Notes: generated by a model not told the origin, from the sequence alone. Numbered from the stretch's first letter, positions 1 to 6,253 are shown. The stretch is DNA of 9,895 bases from JAULUH01 sp032111745 (GCA_032111745.1 JAULUH010000407.1:1-9895); one strand, 5' to 3'. Translations and numbers: made by a program.

Positions 1-1334
1 CGAGCGCGCGCGGTGAGTGCCCGCAGGCGCTCCAGCCAGCCGGCCTGGTCCGGGAGGGCGCAGGCCACGCGGGCCAGCAAGGATTCGCCGGAGAGGATGG
101 GGCCGATGAGCGCGGGGCCGCTTTCCAACAGGGCCGGTATCACCAGGGGCAGCGCCTGCCAGAGGCGGCGAGCGTGGTCACGGCTGATGGTGCCGGCCAG
201 CCAGGGCGCTTCGACGTCGCCGGTGAGCATGGCCAGCGCGTTGCGGAAGGGCAGGTAGGGGTCTCCGATGCCGGAGATGGCGCTGCAGTTGCCCCGGGCC
301 AGGAGGAGCTGGGGGTGGGCATCCAGCGCCTGCCGAGAGAACTCGCCCAGCAGGGCCGTCTTGCCCTGGCCCGGGCCGCCGGCGACAAAGGCGACGCGGC
401 CGTGGCCCTCCAGCGCGCCGTGGAGAAAGGACTGCAGCGTTGCCAGCTCACGCTCCCGGGCCACGAAGAGCGGCGCCGCGACATCTTTCGCCTCTGGATC
501 CAGAAACGCTGGCAGGCGGACCACGGGCTGGCGCTCGGGGGCGGGAGAGGGCGGCAGCAGCTGGTCGTCCCGGATACGCCGGCTGAGCTCGGTGGTGGCG
601 GGCTCTGGCTCGACGCCCAACTCCGTGGCCAGGACGCGGCAGCAGGCCTCGTACTGGGCCAGGGCGGCGTGGCGCTGTCCGGTGTAGGCCAGCAGGCGCA
701 TCAGCTGGCGTTGTGCGCGTTCGTCACAGGGCTCCAGCTCCACGTGGCGCCAGGCATGGGGGAGGGCCTGCGGGTAGGCCGCGGCGAGCTTGTAGCCCTC
801 GGCCAGCTGGTGCAGGGCGTCCAGGGCCAGGCGCCGGAAGTGCTCCCGGGTGAGCAGCAGCCACTCCTCGAAGGCCGGGCTATCCGGCACCGAGATGTCT
901 TCCAGGAAGGGGCCGCGGACCAGGGCCACGGCCTCCTCCAGGGCGGCGAGGCTGGGTTGGCCTGGGGATGGCGCGTGGAGAAGGGCGGTGAAGGCGTGGG
1001 CGTCGACCCAGGTGTCGCTGGCGCTGTTGAGCTGAATCGTCTGCCTGGTGATGAGCAGGTAGGGTGAGCTGGCCTGGGGGCTGGGGCCGGCTGTGGGGTC
1101 GCCGATGGCCTGGCGGAGGGTGGCGAGGGTGTGGCGGAGGTTGGCGCTGGCCGCGCCGGGGGGCCGCTCCGGCCACAGGAGCTCGGCCAGGAGGTTGCGG
1201 GGGTGGGGCCGATCGGCCTCGAGGGCCAGGTAGGCCAGCAGGGCCCGGGCCTTGGCGGTCTCGAAGCGGGTGACCGGCTGGCCATCCAGGGTCACCTGCA
1301 TCGGTCCCAGAAGGCGGATGGAGAGACGGGCCAT
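1..1334 (-). CDS. BTAD-domain AAA-ATPase transcriptional regulator (partial, C-terminus beyond the window)
   Basis: The minus strand stays open from an ATG at 1334 to the window edge, giving 444 residues with no stop. Residues 1-105 look like the winged-helix DNA-binding domain of SARP/BTAD regulators (start MARLSIRLLGPMQVTLDG, then AKARALLAYLALE and LLAELLWPE). Residues about 108-255 match the helical BTAD domain (WVDAHAF, GPFLEDI, ATELGVEPEPAT). An AAA-type ATPase follows from about residue 288 (FVARERELATLQ), with a Walker A motif GGPGQGKT at 319-326. Proteins of this layout are cytoplasmic signal-integrating activators, often much longer with C-terminal repeats, so the missing part may be large. 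The start was chosen because the family's opening motif begins there. An AAGG lies 8 bases upstream, and a purine run directly abuts the ATG. The gene follows the radical SAM gene by 37 bases on the same strand, so it may be co-transcribed and regulate the same locus. Architecture is well supported; the target genes are not known. Confidence 0.9.
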   Translation of the reverse strand, partial: MARLSIRLLGPMQVTLDGQPVTRFETAKARALLAYLALEADRPHPRNLLAELLWPERPPGAASANLRHTLATLRQAIGDPTAGPSPQASSPYLLITRQTIQLNSASDTWVDAHAFTALLHAPSPGQPSLAALEEAVALVRGPFLEDISVPDSPAFEEWLLLTREHFRRLALDALHQLAEGYKLAAAYPQALPHAWRHVELEPCDERAQRQLMRLLAYTGQRHAALAQYEACCRVLATELGVEPEPATTELSRRIRDDQLLPPSPAPERQPVVRLPAFLDPEAKDVAAPLFVARERELATLQSFLHGALEGHGRVAFVAGGPGQGKTALLGEFSRQALDAHPQLLLARGNCSAISGIGDPYLPFRNALAMLTGDVEAPWLAGTISRDHARRLWQALPLVIPALLESGPALIGPILSGESLLARVACALPDQAGWLERLRALTARA

Positions 1335-1371
1335 CTCCCTTGCCTTACCCGGCTGCCGCCGTCGATGAATG

Positions 1372-2793
1372 CTAGCTCCGGCGCCTGAGGCCGGGGCCGG
1401 GCGCGTAGAAGCCGAGGTCGCACAGCACCTGGAGCTTGGGGTAGGTGTTGGTCTCCGGCTCCCACTGCAGGAAGCCCGGGAACAGGTCAGGATGCGCGGC
1501 GATGAAGTCGAACACGGGCTGCTGCCAGGGGGCTATGGTCATGTGGCTGGGGGCCGAGACCTCGTGGCCGGTGACCACGTACTCGGGCACGAGGTCAGGC
1601 CGGAAGACCAGGCGGCCGCCGTACCTTCCGGCCTGCACCTGCCGGTAGATTGCGGTCTGGGGCAGAAAGGAGAGCAGGCAGGGCAGGACCCGTACGTCCC
1701 AGCTACGAAAGAGCGCCATCTGGAAGACCGTCTGATAAAAATCGGCCATGGTCTCGAAGGGAAAGCCCCAGATGAAGAAGGCATCCACGGCCGGGAACAC
1801 CCGCGTGGAGAGCGCGATCACCTCGCTGGCCTGTTGAGCGGTGAAGCCCTTGGCGACCTGGTGTAGCACGGCGTCGGAGCCGGACTCCACGCCGTAGCGC
1901 ACATGCACGCAGCCGGCCTGCGCCATGGCGCGCAGCATCTCCTCGTCTACCAGGTTGATGCGGGCGAAGCACTTCCACTGCACCTGCAGGCCGCTGGCCT
2001 GCAGGGCCGCGCAGAAGCGCAGCATGCGCGGCTTGTCGGACACGAAGTATTCGTCCTGCAGCAGGAACATGTGCACATCATAGGCTTCAGCCAGGTGGCG
2101 CATCTCCGCCACCACCTGCTCGACTGAGCGCAGCACTGCCTGGTGTTGCCAGATGGGCGCCACGCTGCAGAAGGTGCAGTGATAGGGGCAGCCGCGGGAG
2201 GTGACCACGCCATAGCCGTGGTAGCTGCCCATATCCAGGTGGTGATAGGCAGGGAAGGGCAGGGTGTCGAGGTTGAGGATACGCGGCCGGGCGCCGGTCG
2301 CTACCGCGCGCCCCTGGGCGTCCCGGTAGACCAGGCCGGCGACGCTGGCCAGGTCGCGGCCCCATGGCAGCGCCGACATGAGCTCCACGAGGGTATGCTC
2401 GCCCTCGCCACAGGCGATCACGTCTACACCCGGCAGGCTATGGAGGATGCCCTGCTCGACCGCCGTCGCGCCGGTGCCTCCCAGCAGGATTACCTTTTCG
2501 GGGTGCCGCGCCTTGAGCTCCTGCGCCACCAGCAGCGTATAGGGCAGGAGGTTCGCCATGCAGCTGAAGCCTACCACCGGCGCGCTGTCCTGAAGGAAGG
2601 CCAGGGTGTGCGGCAGGTGGAAGGGTTCCTCGCCGCAGGCCAGCTGGTAGTCGCGCAGGTCGACGTCGTAGCCCTGTTGTTCCAGCACGCTCGCCAGGTA
2701 GAGCAGGCCCAGGGGCACGTGCAGCTCCTGGTCGATCCGGTCGGTGTACGCGATGTACAGCAGGTTCATGTTGATGAGCGTGATATCAGCCAT
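1372..2793 (-). CDS. B12-binding-type radical SAM enzyme
   Basis: This 473-residue protein has the two-part layout of cobalamin-binding radical SAM enzymes. The N-terminal Rossmann-like part (about 1-150) shows PLGLLYLASVLEQQGYDV (27-44), GGTGAT (105-110) and GEGE (129-132), all typical of that class. The radical SAM core begins with RGCPYHCTFC, a CX3CX2C cluster motif with C202, C206 and C209 as ligands of the 4Fe-4S cluster that cleaves S-adenosylmethionine. GVESGS at 301-306 fits the SAM-contacting strand. The C-terminal region (about 370-473) is not recognised. Known relatives methylate or rearrange unactivated carbons in peptides, antibiotics, lipids or cofactors; the substrate here is unknown. 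The ATG lies inside the end of the upstream gene (overlap ATGGCTGA, 8 bases) and has only a weak ribosome site, suggesting translational coupling. I see no clear DxHxxG cobalamin motif in the N-terminal part, so cobalamin may bind without a lower His ligand or may not bind at all. Confidence 0.9.
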   Translation of the reverse strand: MADITLINMNLLYIAYTDRIDQELHVPLGLLYLASVLEQQGYDVDLRDYQLACGEEPFHLPHTLAFLQDSAPVVGFSCMANLLPYTLLVAQELKARHPEKVILLGGTGATAVEQGILHSLPGVDVIACGEGEHTLVELMSALPWGRDLASVAGLVYRDAQGRAVATGARPRILNLDTLPFPAYHHLDMGSYHGYGVVTSRGCPYHCTFCSVAPIWQHQAVLRSVEQVVAEMRHLAEAYDVHMFLLQDEYFVSDKPRMLRFCAALQASGLQVQWKCFARINLVDEEMLRAMAQAGCVHVRYGVESGSDAVLHQVAKGFTAQQASEVIALSTRVFPAVDAFFIWGFPFETMADFYQTVFQMALFRSWDVRVLPCLLSFLPQTAIYRQVQAGRYGGRLVFRPDLVPEYVVTGHEVSAPSHMTIAPWQQPVFDFIAAHPDLFPGFLQWEPETNTYPKLQVLCDLGFYAPGPGLRRRS

Positions 2794-3382
2794 CGCTGGC
2801 CGCCCGTTTCAGGCGTTCCAGCAGAGGGGGGGCCAGCACATGGCGCCGCTCCTGCTCGTCCAGGGGGAGCTGGGGCCAGGTGAGGAGCGCCGACTTGGGG
2901 TTGGCCAGGAAAGCCTCCCGGAAGGCTGAGCTCGAGCACAGCAGCGCTTCGACCACCATGGCAGGTGCCGGGCCGGCATCGGCAGGGCGGATCCCGCGGG
3001 TCATGTCGTCGAAATAGGCCGGCTGGGGACCAAACACGGCGGTCACCAGCTCGACCTGGGCTTGAAGGCGCTGGCGGGCTTCGTGGTCCGCGGCGGCATC
3101 GTCTTCGAGCTCATCCATGGCCTGGGGAGTCCGGGAGAGGTGGCGAATCCCGGCCCAGAGCAGGTTGTCCCGGGGTACTGCCTGCAGCATGGCCAGCTCG
3201 GTGGGGCTCAAGTCCAGCTCGAGGCTGGCCAGGGTTCCCTCTGGGTCCTCAGCCAGGCTTTGGGCCAGGTCAGGATCGGCTGCCAGATAGGAGAGAAGCC
3301 TGGCGAAATCGTCGCTGGCCGCCTCCTCGGGGGCCTCGTCATTGCGAGGTCGCCCACCCACAATCGTAAGAAGACGTCTCAT
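2786..3382 (-). CDS. Uncharacterised protein with two Nif11/LigA-like motifs, coupled to the radical SAM gene
   Basis: This 198-residue acidic, helix-rich cytoplasmic protein has no signal peptide or membrane segment. I do not recognise it as a named family. Two stretches share a pattern: residues about 26-72 (FARLLSYLAADPDLAQSLAE, then a DPEGTL...LDLSPTELAML part) and about 142-186 (VVEALL, AFREAFLANPKSALL, then LPLDEQERRHVL). The shared pattern is a helix, a short 'F..L..(D/N)P..(A/T)L' segment, then 'L(D/P)L...E'. Nif11-type leader peptides and LigA-like domains near RiPP enzymes have this kind of sequence. The segment between the copies (about 115-140, FGPQPAYFDDMTRGIRPADA) is rich in aromatics and prolines. 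There is a single Cys (C149), so it is not a Cys-rich precursor. The start at 3382 was preferred over an ATG at 3490 because a perfect AGGAGG lies 5 bases before it. It overlaps the radical SAM gene by 8 bases. It could be a substrate, a substrate-carrier or a partner of that enzyme; this is inference. Confidence 0.75.
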   Translation of the reverse strand: MRRLLTIVGGRPRNDEAPEEAASDDFARLLSYLAADPDLAQSLAEDPEGTLASLELDLSPTELAMLQAVPRDNLLWAGIRHLSRTPQAMDELEDDAAADHEARQRLQAQVELVTAVFGPQPAYFDDMTRGIRPADAGPAPAMVVEALLCSSSAFREAFLANPKSALLTWPQLPLDEQERRHVLAPPLLERLKRAASDG

Positions 3383-3387
3383 CGTGC

Positions 3388-3393
3388 CCTCCT
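3388..3393 (-). promoter_or_regulatory. Strong ribosome binding site of the 198-residue protein
   Basis: AGGAGG on the minus strand lies 5 bases before the ATG at 3382. It decides the start: the longer in-frame reading from 3490 has no comparable site, and its first 36 residues look unlike a protein domain. Confidence 0.8.
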
Positions 3394-3484
3394 GGGCCTG
3401 CGCATCATCCCCTGTCCACCGATCGCAGAGGATGCCGATCGTGCTGTGCTCTGCAGTGCGCCGGTTCTGCCATCCCCTGCTACC

Positions 3485-3524
3485 GCGCACGCGGGTGCGC
3501 TAAGCCACACCGGAATCTACCGGT
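3485..3524 (-). promoter_or_regulatory. Two small hairpins in the leader of the minus-strand operon
   Basis: GCGCAC (3485-3490) and GTGCGC (3495-3500) form a perfect 6-bp stem with a 4-base loop. ACCGG (3509-3513) and CCGGT (3520-3524) form a 5-bp stem with a 6-base loop. Both fall in the predicted untranslated leader. No U-tract follows either of them on the minus strand, so they do not look like plain terminators. The rest of 3383-3581 contains no gene that I can support. Confidence 0.35.
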
Positions 3525-3534
3525 TTTCACCACC

Positions 3535-3563
3535 AGTTTATCACCATGGGCGGCAAAAAGCAA
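3535..3563 (-). promoter_or_regulatory. Candidate sigma-70 promoter of the minus-strand operon
   Basis: On the minus strand TTGCTT (3563-3558) is followed after 17 bases by TAAACT (3540-3535). The -35 box keeps the TTG and the -10 box matches four of six consensus positions. It would give a leader of about 145 bases before the first gene and lies 19 bases outside the left end of the insertion sequence. The spacing is ideal but the boxes are only moderate. Confidence 0.35.
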
Positions 3564-3581
3564 CCCGAATCGGCTGCGCCG

Positions 3582-3600
3582 TAGGTTTTCTCAGTTCTCT
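3582..3600 (+). repeat. Left terminal inverted repeat of the insertion sequence
   Basis: TAGGTTTTCTCAGTTCTCT reads inward from the left end. It matches the inward sequence of the right end at 17 of 19 positions, and the inner 13 bases are identical. It lies 5 bases beyond the transposase stop codon, the usual place for the end of a compact element. Confidence 0.8.
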
Positions 3601-3605
3601 CACGA

Positions 3606-4717
3606 TCAAGGGTCGAACAGAAGGGCAAGCCCCCGATCGGGCCTTGCTGACAGAAAACGCTTGGCATCCGGGATGTAGCGATAACCGGCTCGGCGAATGA
3701 GATTGATGGCGTCGTTGCGCAGCGCCGACAGTGAGAAGCCAATGGTACGTCCGTGGAGGCGGTCTTCATTTTGGGAGACGTCACGTACATAGAAGACACC
3801 GTTCTCGATGCCCCAATGGCGGCGCAGCAGGGACTGCAGTTGGTCTGGAGCCAAGTCAGGCAGGTTGCCTCCGGCGATTCAGGTCCAGGTTTTGACGGAG
3901 TCCCAGTCGGCCTGGTGAGTGCGCCGGCGATAGCGACGGATCAGGCCACACAGACGCACCCCTGGCCAGTCGAAATCATGCTCCAAGTAGTCTCCCAGCT
4001 CTTGGGCTGGCACTACCCAGAGCTCACGGCGCTCGAGACGGCCATGTCCCTTGGTGATCTGCACATCGTCAGGCAGGCGCTGATCACCGCCATATGCTGC
4101 CAGCCAGGCATTCACTGCGCTGTAGAGTTCGCCATGATTGCCCTTGATCGGTCCCAGATAGGCCCCCCTTTTTCCACGATGGTCTTGACCACCGTGCGCT
4201 GCAGCAATCCTGCATCCAGGCTGACGATCTTGCCCTCTATGGGCATCTCGTGTAACAGTGCGATGACCGTATCTGTCAGGTCATCCTCAGCCACGTTCCG
4301 CTGCGCCAGCACCTTCCGATACTGGTGGCCTGCTGCTGTGATCACCTGCAGAGCAGATTGTCTGGCTCGCTTGCTGCCCCGTAGGTGCTTACCATCTATA
4401 CTGATCCCTGCTTCCTTTTCGCTGTCAGCTGCGCACAACGCTTCCCCCAATTCTTCGGAATCGATGGCTCCTAGCAGGTTCCACAACGTGACATATCCGG
4501 GTGGCCCCTCGGCGTCCCACAAATCTAGGGGCCAGGCAAGCTCCCTCCAGTGCGCACACCCCCATAGCCACATCCCCCGCAGGCTTCCTTCGCCGTGCAC
4601 CGCCGCCAAAGTCAGCATCCCCAGCAGGCCGGGGAGCTTGTACCGTCTCCCCTCACGCCGCCGCGGGTCTCGCACTCGGTTCAGCCGATCCATCAGACTC
4701 CCAGGTTTGGCATCCAT
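3606..4717 (-). pseudogene. ISAs1-family transposase, broken by a frameshift and a nonsense codon
   Basis: A DDE transposase reads from ATG 4717 to TGA 3606 in three pieces. Piece one (185 residues to the break) has the family N-terminus (DRLNRVRDPRRREGRRYKLP), ISIDGKHLRGS with the first Asp (D108), and VSLDAGLLQ with the second Asp (D168). At 4163-4168 a run of six G in the coding strand breaks the frame. With one more G, or a -1 shift, it continues as GGAYLGPIKGNHGELYSAV. Piece two runs to a TGA at 3879-3881 (after DSVKTWT). The same frame then resumes as IAGGNLPDLAP and RRHWGIENG, which holds the expected catalytic Glu, and ends NEDRLHGR...RNDAINLIRR. The start was chosen for the family N-terminus, with GAGG upstream. 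All three catalytic positions survive, so decay looks recent. A sequencing error in the G run is possible, but it would not explain the TGA. Confidence 0.85.
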
Positions 4718-4786
4718 AGGCGCTTTTCCTCTCTGACTACGGTTACGTCCCTGTGACTGCTCACCCTCAATGATACACCAATTACT

Positions 4787-4805
4787 AGAGAACTGAGAAG
4801 CCCTA
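4787..4805 (-). repeat. Right terminal inverted repeat of the insertion sequence
   Basis: Read inward on the minus strand it is TAGGGCTTCTCAGTTCTCT, the partner of the left repeat with two mismatches. It lies 69 bases upstream of the transposase ATG and 17 bases from the TTGACG box of the lacI-family promoter. Confidence 0.8.
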
Positions 4806-4822
4806 GGTGGGCGGAAAACTTC

Positions 4823-4851
4823 TTGACGCCCAAAACGTTTTGGGTTATAAT
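4823..4851 (+). promoter_or_regulatory. Sigma-70 promoter of the lacI-family gene
   Basis: TTGACG (-35, five of six consensus) is at 4823-4828 and a perfect TATAAT (-10) is at 4846-4851, with the optimal 17-base spacer. The predicted start site is near 4858, giving a leader of about 59 bases. The spacer is almost entirely the first operator palindrome, so repressor binding should block RNA polymerase. Confidence 0.9.
4829..4844. promoter_or_regulatory. LacI-family operator O1 in the promoter spacer
   Basis: CCCAAAACGTTTTGGG is a perfect 16-bp palindrome with the central CG typical of LacI-family operators, where the hinge helix leucine intercalates. It begins at the base right after the -35 box and ends one base before the -10 box. 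Confidence 0.88.
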
Positions 4852-4859
4852 GAGGATGC

Positions 4860-4875
4860 TCCAAAACGTTTTGGA
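4860..4875. promoter_or_regulatory. LacI-family operator O2 over the start site
   Basis: TCCAAAACGTTTTGGA is a second perfect 16-bp palindrome sharing the 14-base core CCAAAACGTTTTGG with O1. The centre-to-centre distance is 31 bp, about three helical turns, so two dimers would sit on the same DNA face. It covers the predicted first transcribed bases. Confidence 0.88.
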
Positions 4876-4916
4876 ACGGCTCGCCTCTCAGCTCAGCGCG
4901 CATCAGGAGGCATCGT

Positions 4917-5939
4917 ATGCCTATCCGGCTGAAGGACATCGCCGCCGAGCTCAACCTGTCCGTGACCACGGTCTCACGCGCGCTGGCCGGCTATGACGAC
5001 GTCTCGGCGGAGACCCGCCGCCGGGTGCGCGAGGCTGCGGAGGCCATGGGCTATGTGCCGGATGCCACGGCCAGGCGCCTGCAGAGGCAGCGCACCAATG
5101 TGATCGGCTTCATCGTGCCCACCTTCGGGCCCCGTTTTTCCGACCCCTACTTCAGCGAGCTGTTGGCGGGCATTGGCAACCAGGCTGCGCGGTGGGGCTA
5201 CGAGCTACTGATCTCCACGGTGGCGCCGGGGCCGGAGGAGATCGACGTCTACCGGCGCAAGGTATTGGGCCGCCTGGTGGACGGGCTGGTGGTAGTGCGC
5301 ACCCGGCAGCACGATCCGCGCGTCAGCTTTCTGCTGCAGCAGCAGTTCCCGTTCGTCTGCTTCGGCCGCACCAACCAGGATGCGGACTTTCCATGGGTGG
5401 ACATCGACGGCGCCGAGGGTGTGCGCCGGGCGGTGGACTACCTGGTGGAGCTGGGTCACCGGCGCATTGGCTACCTCCGCGGGCCGCAGGATCTGATGTT
5501 CGTGGCGTTGCGCTGGCAGGGCTTCTGTGATGCCATGGCGGCCAACCAGCTGCCCATTGAGGAGAAGTGGATCGTCCACGGCGACCTCTCCCAGAGGGAT
5601 GGCCGGCTCAAGGCGGGGCAGCTATTGGATCGCCCGGAGCGGCCGACGGCGCTGATCACGGGCAACGACCTAATGGCGTTGGGTGCCATCGCCGCGGCCC
5701 AGGAGCGCGACCTGGTGGTTGGCCGCGACCTCTCGGTGATTGGCTTCGACGACATCCCGCCGGCCGAGCAAGCCCATCCGCCGCTGACCACCATTCATCA
5801 GCCCATCTACCAGATCGCGACGCAGGTGACGGGTATGTTGGTGCGGATTCTGGAGGGTGAGCCGCTGGAGGAGCGGCAGGTTTTACTGGCGCCGCAACTG
5901 GTGGTGCGCCAGTCGACCGGGCTGGCGGTTGGAGCGTAG
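4917..5939 (+). CDS. LacI-family transcriptional repressor
   Basis: This 340-residue cytoplasmic DNA-binding protein has the normal length for the family. The N-terminal helix-turn-helix is at about 4-23 (RLKDIAAELNLSVTTVSRAL). A hinge follows at about 49-60 (DATARRLQRQRT) with the likely minor-groove leucine at L55. The periplasmic-binding-like effector domain runs from about 62 to 338 (NVIGFIVPTFGPRFSDPYFS, then RWQGF at 199-203, ITGNDLMALG at 247-256, SVIGFDDIPPAE at 273-284). Such repressors bind a sugar or sugar derivative and release the operator. The start is fixed by AGGAGG (4905-4910) six bases before the ATG. Two perfect operators in its own promoter show probable autoregulation. 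Downstream genes for a glycerate kinase and a sugar-type ABC importer suggest it controls them as well, but I see no copy of the same palindrome before those genes. The effector cannot be read from the sequence. Confidence 0.95.
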   Translation: MPIRLKDIAAELNLSVTTVSRALAGYDDVSAETRRRVREAAEAMGYVPDATARRLQRQRTNVIGFIVPTFGPRFSDPYFSELLAGIGNQAARWGYELLISTVAPGPEEIDVYRRKVLGRLVDGLVVVRTRQHDPRVSFLLQQQFPFVCFGRTNQDADFPWVDIDGAEGVRRAVDYLVELGHRRIGYLRGPQDLMFVALRWQGFCDAMAANQLPIEEKWIVHGDLSQRDGRLKAGQLLDRPERPTALITGNDLMALGAIAAAQERDLVVGRDLSVIGFDDIPPAEQAHPPLTTIHQPIYQIATQVTGMLVRILEGEPLEERQVLLAPQLVVRQSTGLAVGA

Positions 5940-5970
5940 GGATGCAGAGACCCTGCATCTGTTCCAACCG
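5926..5970 (+). terminator. Nested hairpin across the lacI stop codon, possible terminator
   Basis: The inner stem GATGCAG (5941-5947) pairs with CTGCATC (5953-5959) around a 5-base loop. The outer stem CGGTTGGA (5926-5933) pairs with TCCAACCG (5963-5970). The stop TAG (5937-5939) lies in the internal loop between them. There is no strong T run after it, so classical intrinsic termination is uncertain. It could instead stabilise the 3' end or partly attenuate transcription into the kinase gene. Confidence 0.5.
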
Positions 5971-6121
5971 ATGCCGCCCGCCGGCGGTCCGGTAGGCGTT
6001 GGTGGCGTTTGGCCGTGTTAGTGTAGGGACACGAAAGGCGGAGTACGGAGGGCAAGGGATGTTTGGAGCACGACAGCACATGGCGATTGGAGCACGAGGC
6101 AATGCGATCCCGGAGGGAACG

Positions 6122-6159
6122 GAGGGCCGCGGAGGTCGCAGAGGGCCGCGGAGATCGCA
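6122..6159. repeat. Tandem repeat, two 19-base units
   Basis: GAGGGCCGCGGAGGTCGCA (6122-6140) is followed directly by GAGGGCCGCGGAGATCGCA (6141-6159), differing at one base. Each unit contains CCGCGG. It sits in the spacer before the kinase gene and encodes nothing recognisable. Confidence 0.8.
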
Positions 6160-6186
6160 GAGCGCGAAAGGCAGGGAGGCACGAAG

Positions 6187-6210
6187 GGGGCGGGCAGGGA
6201 CGCCCGCCCC
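6187..6210. repeat. GC-rich intergenic hairpin
   Basis: GGGGCGGGC (6187-6195) and GCCCGCCCC (6202-6210) form a perfect 9-bp stem with a 6-base loop, followed by TACGA. It looks like the short palindromic intergenic repeats common in Chloroflexota genomes. There is no T run, so it is not a standard terminator. It lies 43 bases before the kinase start. Confidence 0.65.
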
Positions 6211-6253
6211 TACGATGGGTGAGAAACGCACTTGTATGATGGAGTGATCGAGG

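Larger units (their letters stand above)
3582..4805 (-). mobile_element. ISAs1-family-like insertion sequence, degenerate
   Basis: An element of about 1.22 kb is bounded by imperfect terminal inverted repeats (TAGGNNTTCTCAGTTCTCT, 17 of 19 matching) and holds one transposase reading frame that fills it. Its length and transposase type fit the ISAs1 family. The transposase is broken in two places, so the copy is probably inactive. It sits between the two outward-facing gene blocks, with its right end 17 bases before the lacI promoter -35 box. No convincing target-site duplication could be identified directly outside the repeats, so the exact outer ends may differ by a few bases. Confidence 0.8.
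5971..6253. other. Gene-free spacer between the repressor and the kinase genes
   Basis: No convincing gene lies here. It holds an 11-base direct repeat (TTGGAGCACGA at 6063-6073 and 6087-6097), a 19-base tandem repeat and a GC-rich hairpin, described separately. A weak -10-like TATGAT is present at 6235-6240 without a good -35, so a separate promoter for the kinase is possible but not shown. The composition is purine-rich and repetitive, unlike the coding sequence on either side. Confidence 0.6.

Noticed and set aside
174..1067. Long plus-strand open frame (297 codons)
   Set aside because: It is antisense to the BTAD/AAA regulator, whose minus-strand frame shows clear domain motifs including Walker A. 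The plus-strand translation is low-complexity Gly/Arg/Gln without recognisable motifs.
2143..2883. Plus-strand open frame opposite the radical SAM gene
   Set aside because: It covers the same DNA as the CX3CX2C-containing minus-strand protein and has no domain features. Open antisense frames are expected at high GC.
3383..3490. 36-residue N-terminal extension of the two-motif protein
   Set aside because: There is no ribosome site before the ATG at 3490, while a perfect AGGAGG precedes the internal ATG at 3382.
3753..4736. Plus-strand open frame (327 codons) across the insertion sequence
   Set aside because: It is antisense to the transposase, which carries the IDGK, LDAG and HWGIEN motifs in the expected order. 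The plus-strand frame shows none.
3547..4814. TGGGCGG direct repeats flanking the insertion sequence (3547-3553 and 4808-4814) as a target-site duplication
   Set aside because: The copies lie at unequal distances from the inverted repeats (28 and 2 bases) and are only 7 bases of a GC-rich word, so they do not mark the insertion event convincingly.
4718..4969. N-terminal extension of the transposase into the lacI gene
   Set aside because: The added residues run through the inverted repeat, the lacI promoter and its first codons in antisense and match no family sequence. The family N-terminus begins at the ATG at 4717.
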